This document shows, in pieces, positions 43,955-53,263 of a stretch of 64,000 nucleotides of DNA; position 1 is the first letter of the stretch, and each line of letters starts with the position of its first letter. The DNA lies in the NCBI GenBank assembly GCA_964371585.1, contig CAYJMD010000002.1, positions 142,964-206,963 on the forward strand. The letters are read 5' to 3'. Made by a program: the position numbers and the translations under genes. The notes beneath the pieces were generated by a model. That model was given only the letters and a program-made list of their open reading frames with translations, searched no databases and had not been told where the DNA came from. Origin of the DNA: RGIG5057 sp964371585. GTDB taxonomy: Bacteria; Bacillota; Clostridia; TANB77; CAG-465.

Positions 43955-45550
43955 TTATTTGTTTTTGCCTATATTTTCTATATTTTCAAAAATATTCATA
44001 TATGATATTTCTTCTATTCCAACTATATCTTTTTTTGTAATAACACTAACATTTTTAGCCAGTATTCCAAAACATGCTATTTCATCTATCATTACTTGTT
44101 TTAGGTTATTAATATTACTTGCTAACTCTTCTACACTTGAATTTTCGACATTCAGTATTGCTTCATCAATAGTTTCATTTATATTTATATATTCATATAG
44201 ATATGATATATCTGCACTTTGACTCATAGTAACTGTAGATATAACTGCATCATAATCTCCATTTGTATTAACTAAATTTTCAATTTCTTCATTAGTCATT
44301 TTTAATAAATCTACTCTTATTCCCACTTTTTCAACTTGAAATTTAATTTCCTCAGCTATTAATACTTTTTGAGTATCATCTTTATTAACTAATAATTTTA
44401 TTATTAACGGCTCACTATCTTTAGTATATATTCCACCATCTTTTATATATCCATTTTCAATTAATATATTTTCTGCTGCTATATTATCATATCTATATAC
44501 GATATCTGAATATATATATGGCAGATCAATTACTTCAGCAAAATTTCTACTTATTTCATTTACAATTTCTGATTTGTTAATTGAATATGTAAATGCTCTC
44601 CTTAAATCTAAATTATCTAATATTTCAGAATCACTATTAAACATTAAGAAGTAACTTTCTCCATCTCTATATTTTTTAACATTATAGTCATATTTACCAA
44701 GTAAGTTTATTTCTTCTTCTGAAGATGTAAGGAACATTTCAATATATCCTTTTTTAAAATCTTCTACTAGCTGTGTTGATGATGAATAATTAGATATATT
44801 TATTTCACTAATAATTGGTTTTGTAGTATATTCTTCTTTAATGAAATTAGCTTCATCAATAGCTGTAGTCAATCTATATAAATTTTCATTATTTTTAGAT
44901 AATAATTTTATACTTGCTAGTTCATATACAAAATATGGATCACTATCATTTAAAGTTATCATAATATTTATTTCATTAGTCTTTTTTATTTCGTATATAC
45001 CTAATTTATCTTTATTTGTTTCTAGTGAAGCTTTTATATCATCTGTATATACTTCTTCCTTAATTACTAAATTATATACTTTTGAATCTACTTTATCTAT
45101 TCTTTCTAAAAGATTATAATCGATTGTATAATCTTCATTAATACTAAGTAAGTATTCATATGAATAATTACTTAGTTCATTTACAAGTACATTATTTGAT
45201 GTATCTAAGTTTTTAATACCTACATTTAAAACATAATCTGGTTTTAAATTACTATCAGTACTAGTAAATACTGATAAAAAAGGTACATTTTCTATAGTTG
45301 TGATAATATTAGAAGTATTCATAATTAAAAATAATATTAATATACATATAGCTACTTTAATAATTTTACTTTTAATACTTGTAGATGACTTTTTAATATG
45401 TTTTTTACTAGTACTTTTCTTGCTATCTATTTTATTATTTGAAATTATAGGAGCAGTATATTTATTTGAGTTTTTAAGTTTGTTTAACTTATTTTTCTTT
45501 GATTTACTTATAGTTTTATATCTACTAGCATTTATTATTTTATGATCCAA
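43955..45550 (-). CDS. Membrane-anchored solute-binding protein, family 5 (peptide-binding-like)
   Basis: A 531-residue protein with an unusual layout. A very basic cytoplasmic N-terminus of about 70 residues (SKSKKNKLNKLKNSNKYTAP) precedes one membrane helix (IIKVAICILILFLIMNTSNI), after which a family 5 (OppA/DppA-like) domain extends to the end. Family features are LRRAFTYSINKSEIVNEISR, the repeat unit NIAAENILIENGYIKDGGIY and IKLLVNKDDTQKVLIAEEIK. Most such proteins are lipoproteins; this one has no lipobox. The start is TTG at 45550, with AAGGAGG seven bases upstream; a longer frame would run into the terminator and spoVS. No transporter permease or ATPase gene is nearby. Confidence 0.75.
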   Translation of the reverse strand: MDHKIINASRYKTISKSKKNKLNKLKNSNKYTAPIISNNKIDSKKSTSKKHIKKSSTSIKSKIIKVAICILILFLIMNTSNIITTIENVPFLSVFTSTDSNLKPDYVLNVGIKNLDTSNNVLVNELSNYSYEYLLSINEDYTIDYNLLERIDKVDSKVYNLVIKEEVYTDDIKASLETNKDKLGIYEIKKTNEINIMITLNDSDPYFVYELASIKLLSKNNENLYRLTTAIDEANFIKEEYTTKPIISEINISNYSSSTQLVEDFKKGYIEMFLTSSEEEINLLGKYDYNVKKYRDGESYFLMFNSDSEILDNLDLRRAFTYSINKSEIVNEISRNFAEVIDLPYIYSDIVYRYDNIAAENILIENGYIKDGGIYTKDSEPLIIKLLVNKDDTQKVLIAEEIKFQVEKVGIRVDLLKMTNEEIENLVNTNGDYDAVISTVTMSQSADISYLYEYININETIDEAILNVENSSVEELASNINNLKQVMIDEIACFGILAKNVSVITKKDIVGIEEISYMNIFENIENIGKNK

Positions 45551-45640
45551 AATATACCTCCTTAATTTATAACTTATAGTGTGTATATTATAGCATAGTT
45601 TTAACTTAAAATACATATTTTGAATAAAATTTATATAAAA

Positions 45641-45672
45641 AAATGTAGATATCATTCTATCTACATTTTTAA
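45641..45672 (-). terminator. Intrinsic terminator of spoVS
   Basis: AAAAATGTAGATA at 45641-45653 pairs perfectly with TATCTACATTTTT at 45660-45672 around a six-base loop; a T run follows on the minus strand. It lies just past the spoVS stop. Confidence 0.87.
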
Positions 45673-45689
45673 GTATTTTATTATTCGAT

Positions 45690-45974
45690 TTATAATATAA
45701 ATTCTTCTTTTGCTTCTCTTGTTTCAACTAAAAACTTAACCCCTGTTTTCAGTGAACCATCTATTTCTACACTTGTAAAAGATGGCACGCAAAATAGTTC
45801 TAATCCTTGTGGTGCTATAAAGCTTCTTGCTACAGCTACTGATTTAACAGCTTGATTAATAGCTCCTGCACCAATTGCTTGCATTTGTACTGTTTTATTT
45901 TCTTTAATAAGCCCTGCTATAGCTCCTGCTACAGAATTTGGACTTGATTTAGATGATATTTTTAATATATCCAT
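45690..45974 (-). CDS. spoVS: Stage V sporulation protein S
   Basis: SpoVS is a small Alba-fold protein that affects septation and later spore coat assembly; it probably binds nucleic acid. The 94-residue protein begins MDILKISSKSSPNSVAGAIA and contains MQAIGAGAINQAVKSVAVAR and ELFCVPSFTSVEIDGSLKTG, close to the Bacillus protein along its length. It has an extra tail of about eight residues (EAKEEFIL) beyond the usual 86. It follows a membrane protein gene by 24 bp and ends in a terminator. Confidence 0.97.
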   Translation of the reverse strand: MDILKISSKSSPNSVAGAIAGLIKENKTVQMQAIGAGAINQAVKSVAVARSFIAPQGLELFCVPSFTSVEIDGSLKTGVKFLVETREAKEEFIL

Positions 45975-45998
45975 ATATCTTTATCCCCCTCTTATGTT

Positions 45999-46433
45999 TT
46001 AAATTATATAGTATACAACAATTGCTAGTAAAAACATGCATACAAATCCAGTTATCATTCTTTCTAAAGTTTTAGAATAACCTTTTGGCTGTATTTCATC
46101 CATCTCATCTAACTTTTTAATAATTGGATCTAGTCCATAATAGTATGATGCTATTGATAGTATCATTACCATTACTGCATATAACTTAAGCGTTTCTGTT
46201 CCATTAAATAATATAACAAGTAGTAATACTATAAATATTAACTTACAACCAGCAACCCAATTTTTCATATACTTAGCAAACAAATGATACTCTTCTACTT
46301 GTTTAGATTTTTCCCAAAATTTAAATACCGCAACACCATTGCCCTTTCTAAAATCTGGTTTAAAATATAGTATCAGTACGTTTGCAAGTTCCATTACGAC
46401 AAAACAAATTATTGCAAATGATAAAATATCCAT
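45999..46433 (-). CDS. Membrane protein of unknown function
   Basis: A 144-residue protein with four hydrophobic segments: ILSFAIICFVVMELANVLIL at the N-terminus, LIFIVLLLVILFNGTETL near residue 65, AVMVMILSIASYYYGLDPII near 88 and MITGFVCMFLLAIVVYYII at the C-terminus. A basic loop lies between the first two (KPDFRKGNGVAVFKFWEKSK). No catalytic motif or family is recognised. AAAGGGG precedes the ATG. It sits between a DUF362 ferredoxin protein and spoVS on the same strand. Confidence 0.65.
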   Translation of the reverse strand: MDILSFAIICFVVMELANVLILYFKPDFRKGNGVAVFKFWEKSKQVEEYHLFAKYMKNWVAGCKLIFIVLLLVILFNGTETLKLYAVMVMILSIASYYYGLDPIIKKLDEMDEIQPKGYSKTLERMITGFVCMFLLAIVVYYII

Positions 46434-46466
46434 TTTATATTAACCCCTTTCTTTTCATATATCTTT

Positions 46467-47591
46467 TTATTTAATAATTTCAAGTTCATATTCATCGTTT
46501 CCTATACCAATTTCTTTAGCATAAGATACTGCAATTTTCCAATTTGTATCTGGATGATTAATCATTAAATTATCTGACTCATGTATATGTTCATGTTTAG
46601 TATAATTTTCATCAAGTACACTACCTTTGTATGGAGTTTCTTTATTTACTAAATCTACACATGCTTTATCTAAAGCTACTGGATCAAATGATGCTAGCAT
46701 TCCAATATTAGGTACTATAGCCATATCATTTTCACTATGACAATCACAGTTTGGTGATACATCAGTTATTATACTTATATGGAAATGACTCCTTGAATCA
46801 AGTACAGCTTTTGTATACTCTGCAATTTTCATATTTAAAATGTCATTAGATTCATCATATGGTGGTGATATAGCATCAAAATTACATATTCCAATACATC
46901 TAGCACATCCTACACATTTATCATGATTAATAACAGCTTTACCTTCTTCATTAAAAGATATTGCATCATGAGCACATATTTTAGGACATCTTTTACAATT
47001 TACACATTTTAAAGGATTAACAAATGGTTTTCCAGCACTGTGCATTTCCATTTTACCAGCTCTTGAACCACATCCCATACCTATATTTTTAAGTGCTCCT
47101 CCAAAACCAGTAGCTTCATGACCTTTAAAATGATTTAAAGATATAAATACATCGGCATCCATAATCGCGGTTCCTATTTTAGCCTCTTTAACATATTTAC
47201 CATCTACTGTAACTAAAGTTTCATCTGTTCCTTTAAGGCCATCTGCTATTATAACTGGGCAATTAGTAGAAAAAGGAGTATATCCATTTTCATATGCTGC
47301 TTCGATATGATCAATCGCATTTTTTCTTCTTCCTACATAAAGAGTATTACAATCGGTTAAGAAAGGTTTACCACCTAAAGATTTAACTAAATCAACTATT
47401 ACTTTAGAATAGTTTGGTCTTAAATATGCAAGATTTCCTGGCTCTCCAAAATGAATTTTAATAGCAACAAATTTATTATTAAAATCTATATTTTCAATTC
47501 CTGCTACTTTAACTAATTTATTTAATTTTTGTAATAGATTATTACCTGGTCTTGCTCTAAAATCTGTAAAATATACTTTTGATTTATCCAT
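46467..47591 (-). CDS. DUF362 domain protein with two 4Fe-4S clusters
   Basis: A 374-residue cytoplasmic iron-sulfur protein. The N-terminal two-thirds form a DUF362 domain (NNKFVAIKIHFGEPGNLAYL, KPFLTDCNTLYVGRRKNAID, SLNHFKGHEATGFGGALKNI). A bacterial ferredoxin insert carries two clusters, CVNCKRCPKICAHDAI near residue 196 and CVGCARCIGICNFDAI near 226. A final DUF362 segment (GMLASFDPVALDKACVDLVN) follows. Such proteins are common in anaerobes, and their redox partner is unknown. Two Cys plus a His/Asp pair (NCDCHSENDM) could form another metal site. It lies 13 bp after the 338-residue YvcK-family gene. Confidence 0.9.
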   Translation of the reverse strand: MDKSKVYFTDFRARPGNNLLQKLNKLVKVAGIENIDFNNKFVAIKIHFGEPGNLAYLRPNYSKVIVDLVKSLGGKPFLTDCNTLYVGRRKNAIDHIEAAYENGYTPFSTNCPVIIADGLKGTDETLVTVDGKYVKEAKIGTAIMDADVFISLNHFKGHEATGFGGALKNIGMGCGSRAGKMEMHSAGKPFVNPLKCVNCKRCPKICAHDAISFNEEGKAVINHDKCVGCARCIGICNFDAISPPYDESNDILNMKIAEYTKAVLDSRSHFHISIITDVSPNCDCHSENDMAIVPNIGMLASFDPVALDKACVDLVNKETPYKGSVLDENYTKHEHIHESDNLMINHPDTNWKIAVSYAKEIGIGNDEYELEIIK

Positions 47592-47603
47592 ATTATCCTC
47601 CTA

Positions 47604-48620
47604 CTACTTAACTATATCTATTATGTCTTTTGTTATTTTTTTAGAATTATGCATTATCTTACCTGGAAGTGTTACTATATACTCATCTGATATTATTTTA
47701 ATCTCTTTATTTTTAATATTATCTATATCAATATCTACTGGTTTGGATTTCTTCTGATTAAATTCTTCTATCATTTCTTCAGTAACTTCTGCTTCATTTA
47801 CTACAGCATAATCAAGTACATTTTTACCTAAATATTTTTCTACTTCATTAATATGTTCTGAAAGTGTATAATTATCTGTTTCCCCTTCTTGAGTCATTAT
47901 ATTGCATATATATACTTTACTAGCTGATGCATGCATTATAGCCTCTGGAATACCAGCTACTAAAAGATTACATATAACACTTGAGTATAGTGAACCTGGA
48001 CCAAGTATTATAATATCTGCTTCTTCTATGCTCTCTAAAACTTCTGGAGCTGGAAGTGCAGTTGACTTATCAAAATATACTCTTTTGATTTTTTTACCTT
48101 TTCCATCTACACAAATATTTTTTTCTCCAATAGAATTACTTCCATCTGTAAATTCAGCACATAATACCATATTATCAAGTGTAATAGGAAGTACTTTTCC
48201 TGTTACTGAGAATATATCTGAAAGCTTCTTAATAGCTGAAGGAAAACCTCCTGTTATATCAGTCATAGCTACAAGTATTAAGTTTCCTAAAGAGTGATTA
48301 TCAAGTTTTCCATCTTTAAATCTGTATGAAAGTAGTCTTTCCATAGACGATTCGGATTTAGAAAGAGCTGTTAAACACTGCCTGATATCACCTGGAGCTA
48401 AAACTCCAAATTCTTCTTTTAATTTACCAGTAGAAGCACCATCATCAAATGTTGTTACTATTGCTGTAATATTTGAAGTATACTCTTTAAGTCCTCTTAA
48501 TATATTACCAAGACCAGTTCCTCCACCAATTATAACAACTTTAGGCCCTAAGCTTAATCTTTTATTATTGTCTTTTTCTTTTTTATCTTTTAAATATTGT
48601 TTAATATTATTTGTTAGCAT
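47604..48620 (-). CDS. yvcK: YvcK-family protein (canonical, UDP-sugar-binding type)
   Basis: YvcK binds UDP-GlcNAc in Bacillus and supports cell-wall synthesis and growth on gluconeogenic carbon. The 338-residue protein has the CofD-like fold signatures KVVIIGGGTGLGNILRGLKE near residue 26, TTFDDGASTGKLKEEFG near 57 (the conserved DDG-S-G-L motif), LAPGDIRQCLTALSKSE, LGNLILVAMTDITGGF near 112 and ILGPGSLYSSVICNLLV near 200. It has no membrane segment. Length is typical. AAGGAG precedes the ATG, and ruvC lies 12 bp upstream. A second, divergent family member is encoded at 50947-52329. Confidence 0.92.
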   Translation of the reverse strand: MLTNNIKQYLKDKKEKDNNKRLSLGPKVVIIGGGTGLGNILRGLKEYTSNITAIVTTFDDGASTGKLKEEFGVLAPGDIRQCLTALSKSESSMERLLSYRFKDGKLDNHSLGNLILVAMTDITGGFPSAIKKLSDIFSVTGKVLPITLDNMVLCAEFTDGSNSIGEKNICVDGKGKKIKRVYFDKSTALPAPEVLESIEEADIIILGPGSLYSSVICNLLVAGIPEAIMHASASKVYICNIMTQEGETDNYTLSEHINEVEKYLGKNVLDYAVVNEAEVTEEMIEEFNQKKSKPVDIDIDNIKNKEIKIISDEYIVTLPGKIMHNSKKITKDIIDIVK

Positions 48621-48631
48621 AAATTTGCTCC

Positions 48632-49129
48632 TTACTTTTGTTTTAATATACTTGCTGCTAGTTTATAACTATGGCTATGGCAAATAGCAAGTGCAAGTGC
48701 ATCTGTAGTATCATCAAGTTTAGGCATTTTATCAAGTTTTAAAAAACTTTTAACCATTTCTTTTACTTGAAGTTTATCTGCTCTACCATATCCTACAATT
48801 GCACTCTTAACTTCAAGAGGAGTATATTCATTTATTTTAATACCTAAATTGTATAATGTATTAATAATTACTCCTCTAGCTTCTGCTACTTTTATTCCTG
48901 TTTTTATATTGTTATTGAAAAATAATTCTTCAATAGCAGCTTCATCAATCTTATATCTGCTACAAACCTCTTTTAAATCTTTTTCTATTTTATTTAATCT
49001 ATCAGGAAAATAACTATTTTCCTTTGTTGTTATACTTCCATATTCTATAACTCTATATTTATTATTCCTATATTCAATTATTCCATATCCTACTCGTCCA
49101 AAGCCTGGATCTATTCCTATTATAATCAA
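48632..49129 (-). CDS. ruvC: Crossover junction endodeoxyribonuclease RuvC
   Basis: RuvC cuts Holliday junctions with RuvAB. The 165-residue protein carries the four catalytic acidic residues: Asp in IIIGIDPGFGRVGYG near residue 7, Glu in EELFFNNNIKTG near 67, and two Asp in KLDDTTDALALAICHS near 140. Length is standard. The start is TTG at 49129, with AAGGAG seven bases upstream. ruvA and ruvB are not adjacent, unlike in many bacteria; the flanking genes are a debranching-enzyme-like gene and a YvcK-family gene. Confidence 0.97.
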   Translation of the reverse strand: MIIIGIDPGFGRVGYGIIEYRNNKYRVIEYGSITTKENSYFPDRLNKIEKDLKEVCSRYKIDEAAIEELFFNNNIKTGIKVAEARGVIINTLYNLGIKINEYTPLEVKSAIVGYGRADKLQVKEMVKSFLKLDKMPKLDDTTDALALAICHSHSYKLAASILKQK

Positions 49130-49152
49130 ATTTGTTCTCCTTATTTATCAGT

Positions 49153-50931
49153 TTAAGTAAACATATTATATAAACGAATTATTTCTGCTGTTGTAAGTAG
49201 ATCAAGTCCATTTTTATCGATATTCATACCTTTTTCATGATATACATATTTAATTGAATTTAGAGTATGTTTACTTATATCAATTAATAATTCTTTAACT
49301 AAATTATATGCTATTTTTTGTGAAGCATATGTTACTCCATTTTGTCTTAAATTAGCTTTAACAAAGTGTGCCATATATCTTGGATATATTAATCCATTAT
49401 TTTTACTACTTAATTTAGAATACTTTCTAAGTCCGTAAGGTGTATATAACTCTTTAAATATAGTATCTAATATTATTATACCAATATTAGGATCTATTAC
49501 TTGATATGATAAGCTAAGTGAATAGATCATTTCTGGTGTAGAATATATATCTTCTTCAGATAAATCATGTTTTAGTAATCTTTTATTAGGACTATAAAAT
49601 TCATTAATAACTCTATCTTTTAATAATCCATACATACTAATATATGTAGACACCCCATACATTTTTTCTTGTATTTTTAAAGTGTTAAATGCTAAACATA
49701 TATATTCAAGTTTATTAAAGTCTTCTGTTTCTTTTTTTAAATTTGTGTGTAACTCTTGAACAACATTTTGGATAAAGAATTCAAATGAACCTTCTACCGC
49801 TCTATTAGAATCAGTTCTTTCATATATTTTATATATTTGTTCTACAAGCCATAATTTTAAAAGTTTAAATTCATAAATTTTAGTATCTATAACATTATTA
49901 TCTTCTATATATTCAATAATATTTTTAATTTTATTGATTCTCGAAAGTGCTTTTTCTGTGTTACCGAGAGCTAAAAATTGTCCTTCAACCGCTTTTGTTA
50001 TTTTAAGCAGCTCATCTATAAGAAGATTAGAATTTTTAATATCTTTGTCTTTAATTACTTTATCTATATTTATATATGATGGTATAGATGCTGTTAAATA
50101 TTCAGTATCAAAATGTTCTATAGCTTTTACCAGTTTTTTCAGCTCAACATACTCTTCTTTTATGTTACATTCTCTTATTTTTGATAATTTATTAAACAAT
50201 TCTTTATCAAGCTTAAATTCTGTATTAGATATGTATAATCTAAATACAATATCACTACCAGGTTTAACTTTCATTTCAAATTCTCCTGGTATAAATAAAT
50301 CTTGCATAGCTGATTCTTTATTAAAATTTTCTAAAGTAGCTTCATGAAGCATGTTATTTAGATAAGTACCTATTTTATTAAATCTTGCAAGATCTGATTT
50401 TAATATTAAATTATCATTTTGAGATATATTTAAATTAAGTAATACACCTTCTTCATTATTTGATATATTAAATTTAAGCATATCTGATTTTTTCATAGTA
50501 AGAACATCTTTATATGTAACCATTGGTATTACTTTAATAATAGCTTTTTTATTACTTAGATTATGAACTAAGTATTCTATACACATAATATTTGTATCTT
50601 CTATAAATCTTATTTTTTTTGATAATGTAAATTTGTCATCTAAAGAATATTCATAGAAAAGATTTTCATCATCAGCAATACTCAGTGTATCTTCTGTAGT
50701 TACTTTTTGTGATAATGTTGAAAAATCACCAAGACGATATATATCATTCCCAAGTTCTACTCTTTCTACTACTTCTTCTACAAATACTTTATTTTTAAAC
50801 ATGTATAAACCATGATATGGCTTATACACGTTTAAATTACCACCTAAAGACATATATGCATTCTTATAGTTAGATGTATATATCTCTTTATTTTTTAAAA
50901 CTTCTATATTATCAATTCCTCTTTTGTACAA
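49153..50931 (-). CDS. Glycogen-debranching-enzyme-like protein, probably divergent
   Basis: A 592-residue cytoplasmic protein. The N-terminal part (to about residue 260) has the beta-rich look of a debranching-enzyme N-domain (SNYKNAYMSLGGNLNVYKPY, ENLFYEYSLDDKFTLSKKIR). The C-terminal half is helical, like an (alpha/alpha)6 barrel, and contains STPEMIYSLSLSYQVID followed by LYTPYGLRKYSK, close to the amylo-alpha-1,6-glucosidase segment RPNQ...LLTPYGLRSL. The His-rich motif that normally follows is replaced by ANLRQNGVTYASQKIAYNLV, so activity is doubtful. The start could be TTG at 50931 (AGGAT at nine bases) or GTG at 50940. It lies between ruvC and a YvcK paralogue. Confidence 0.65.
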   Translation of the reverse strand: MYKRGIDNIEVLKNKEIYTSNYKNAYMSLGGNLNVYKPYHGLYMFKNKVFVEEVVERVELGNDIYRLGDFSTLSQKVTTEDTLSIADDENLFYEYSLDDKFTLSKKIRFIEDTNIMCIEYLVHNLSNKKAIIKVIPMVTYKDVLTMKKSDMLKFNISNNEEGVLLNLNISQNDNLILKSDLARFNKIGTYLNNMLHEATLENFNKESAMQDLFIPGEFEMKVKPGSDIVFRLYISNTEFKLDKELFNKLSKIRECNIKEEYVELKKLVKAIEHFDTEYLTASIPSYINIDKVIKDKDIKNSNLLIDELLKITKAVEGQFLALGNTEKALSRINKIKNIIEYIEDNNVIDTKIYEFKLLKLWLVEQIYKIYERTDSNRAVEGSFEFFIQNVVQELHTNLKKETEDFNKLEYICLAFNTLKIQEKMYGVSTYISMYGLLKDRVINEFYSPNKRLLKHDLSEEDIYSTPEMIYSLSLSYQVIDPNIGIIILDTIFKELYTPYGLRKYSKLSSKNNGLIYPRYMAHFVKANLRQNGVTYASQKIAYNLVKELLIDISKHTLNSIKYVYHEKGMNIDKNGLDLLTTAEIIRLYNMFT

Positions 50932-50946
50932 TAAAATCACATCCTA

Positions 50947-52329
50947 TTAATCTTCTTTAACAACCTCCTCGATTGTTTCTTTTGTCTGTTTTACATATTC
51001 TGCCGTTTTAGAATTTAATTTTTTTCCTTTTTTCAAATGTTTCTTTTTAAGTTTAACTATATTTAATTTACCTATTCTTTTAGTTTTTGTTATATCAAGT
51101 ATAATTTCTGATACACGTTTACCATTATGAATAATACTACTTGGTGCAGTCATAACTAAATCTTCTTCTATTACACATATAGCTCTATTTTGTATATTTT
51201 CAATATCAAGTTTAACAGGAGTAGATTCACCTTGATTAAAGTCTTTAATCATTTCATTAGTTATTTCTCCACTATTTGCAATAACATAATCAATAACTCT
51301 TTTTCCTAAATATCTTTCTATTTCATTTACATGTTTGGCTAAAGTATATCCATCAGTTTCACCTGGTGAATTCATTAGATTTGCTACTACAACTTTTTTA
51401 CCTTTTGAAGAAATAATTGCTTTTGATACTTCATCAAGTAATAAGTTTGAAATAACTGTTGTGTATAATGAACCTGGACCAAGAACAATTATATTTGCAT
51501 GTTTTATCGCATCTAATGCTTTAGGATTAGCTTTAACTGAGCCTTCTTTTAAGAATATTTGTTTAACTGGACTTTTTATTTCTATAACTCTTGGAGAAAT
51601 ATTATTTTTACCAACAACTATTTCACCATTTTCAAGACCAGCACAAAGTGATGTTTCGTTAATAGTAGTAGGTAATATTTGTCCTTCTATTTTAAACATT
51701 TCAGGAATTTTATTTAAAGCTTCTTGGAAACTTCCTGTAGCCGTAATCATAGATGATATTATTAAACTACCAATTGAATGTGATTTTCTAAGGCCAGATT
51801 CAACTCTATTTGTAAGAACTTTTTCAACTAATTCTTCAGAAACACTCATAGCAGCTATACATTTACGTATATCTCCTGGAGTTACTCTTGCATTTTTAGA
51901 GTAATCATTATTTAATTCTTCACTTTCAGATACATCTATTATAGATGTTATATTAGTAGTATGAGCTTTTAAACTTTGAAGTATATTACTAAGACCACTA
52001 CCTCCACCTATAACAACTATTTTTGGACCTTTTTTTCTAGCTGGATCTGCATATATTAAATTTCTCAAATCAGTATTATTACTTCTTGTAGATATATTTT
52101 TAAGTGTTACTGATAATATTCTTTTTTGTGCAAAAAGAAATGAAAAAGCAATACCAAATAGTGCTACTGTTATTATAGCTATATATATAATAAGCATATC
52201 TGGTGTTAATATTTCAGCTCCCATAAGTCTCATTACACCTATAATGAATGCTGCTATACAGATTATCTGCATAATCAAATATCTTTTAACTTTCGTACCT
52301 GGCTTAAGCCATGTTAGAAATTCTCTCAT
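50947..52329 (-). CDS. YvcK-family protein with N-terminal membrane anchor (divergent)
   Basis: A 460-residue YvcK relative. Two membrane helices lie at the N-terminus (YLIMQIICIAAFIIGVMRLM and MLIIYIAIITVALFGIAFSF), then a CofD-like domain with KIVVIGGGSGLSNILQSLKA near residue 106, VTPGDIRKCIAAMSVSEELV near 150, GSLIISSMITATGSFQEALN and VLGPGSLYTTVISNLLLDEV near 285. The DDG-S-G-L motif of canonical YvcK is missing; the position reads IIDVSESEELNNDYSKN. The C-terminal 40 residues are very basic. It follows murB by 2 bp, so it belongs to the cell-wall gene cluster, and it may be the envelope-linked member of the pair. Confidence 0.85.
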   Translation of the reverse strand: MREFLTWLKPGTKVKRYLIMQIICIAAFIIGVMRLMGAEILTPDMLIIYIAIITVALFGIAFSFLFAQKRILSVTLKNISTRSNNTDLRNLIYADPARKKGPKIVVIGGGSGLSNILQSLKAHTTNITSIIDVSESEELNNDYSKNARVTPGDIRKCIAAMSVSEELVEKVLTNRVESGLRKSHSIGSLIISSMITATGSFQEALNKIPEMFKIEGQILPTTINETSLCAGLENGEIVVGKNNISPRVIEIKSPVKQIFLKEGSVKANPKALDAIKHANIIVLGPGSLYTTVISNLLLDEVSKAIISSKGKKVVVANLMNSPGETDGYTLAKHVNEIERYLGKRVIDYVIANSGEITNEMIKDFNQGESTPVKLDIENIQNRAICVIEEDLVMTAPSSIIHNGKRVSEIILDITKTKRIGKLNIVKLKKKHLKKGKKLNSKTAEYVKQTKETIEEVVKED

Positions 52330-52331
52330 TT

Positions 52332-53228
52332 TTAATCTCTCCCTATAAATTCGACTTCTGTTTTTATTTCTACATCGAATTTTTCTTTTATATTTTTTTG
52401 TATTAATTTAATCAAGTCATGTATATCTTTTGATGTAGCATCACCTGTATTTATAATAAAGCCTGCATGCTTAGTTGATACCATAGCTCCACCAACAGAT
52501 ACACCTTGCATACCAGCATCTTGAATTAATTTACCTGCAAAATGACCTACCGGTCTTTTAAATATACTTCCAGCATTTGGATATTCAAGTGGTTGTTTTG
52601 TTGATCTTGCTGTTTGATTTTCTTTCATTTTTCTAGTTATATCATTTAAATCACCTTTAGCAAGTTTAAATGTGCCTTCAAGTACAATAAGCTTTTTATT
52701 ATTCCCAAATAGACTTTTTCTATATCCAAATTCTAATTGTTCTTTTGAAAGTTCTTTAACTTCTAAATTTTCATCTAAAAACTTAGCAGATACAAGTACA
52801 TCACTTATTTCTGATCCATAAGCACCAGCATTCATTCTTATTCCGCCACCAATTGTTCCTGGTATACCACAAGCAAACTCAAAACCAGTTAAAGAATGTT
52901 TTTTTGCTAGCATTGCTGTTTTTGGCATACTTGCACCTAAACTAACAGTTACATATTCATCTTCAATTTTAATTGATTCTAATTTATTAGTTATTTTTAT
53001 TACTATACCCTCAATACCTTCATCTTCAACTACAACATTACTTCCAAAACCTAGTACTTTTAATTTTATATTATTTTCTTTTGCATATTTTACTACGTTA
53101 ATTATTTCTTCAACTGTTTCAGGAATAACAAGTATATCTGCTGGTCCTCCCACTTTCATTGTTGTATGATTCTTCATAGGTTCATTATATCTTATTTTAT
53201 CTTTTGAAATTATATCTTCTAAGTTCAT
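52332..53228 (-). CDS. murB: UDP-N-acetylenolpyruvoylglucosamine reductase MurB
   Basis: MurB reduces UDP-GlcNAc-enolpyruvate to UDP-MurNAc with NADPH and FAD. The 298-residue protein is type IIb: HTTMKVGGPADILVIPET near residue 21 (FAD binding), LGFGSNVVVEDEGIEGIVIK, FACGIPGTIGGGIRMNAGAYGSEISD near 118, YRKSLFG near 168, and PNAGSIFKRPVGHFAGKLIQ near 222 with the catalytic Ser, then VSTKHAGFIINTGDATSKDI. Length is standard. AGGAG precedes the ATG. The membrane-anchored YvcK paralogue follows 2 bp downstream and ftsY lies 35 bp upstream. Confidence 0.97.
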   Translation of the reverse strand: MNLEDIISKDKIRYNEPMKNHTTMKVGGPADILVIPETVEEIINVVKYAKENNIKLKVLGFGSNVVVEDEGIEGIVIKITNKLESIKIEDEYVTVSLGASMPKTAMLAKKHSLTGFEFACGIPGTIGGGIRMNAGAYGSEISDVLVSAKFLDENLEVKELSKEQLEFGYRKSLFGNNKKLIVLEGTFKLAKGDLNDITRKMKENQTARSTKQPLEYPNAGSIFKRPVGHFAGKLIQDAGMQGVSVGGAMVSTKHAGFIINTGDATSKDIHDLIKLIQKNIKEKFDVEIKTEVEFIGRD

Positions 53229-53263
53229 TTAAGTTCTCCTTTTATTTAATTATATGTTAATTA

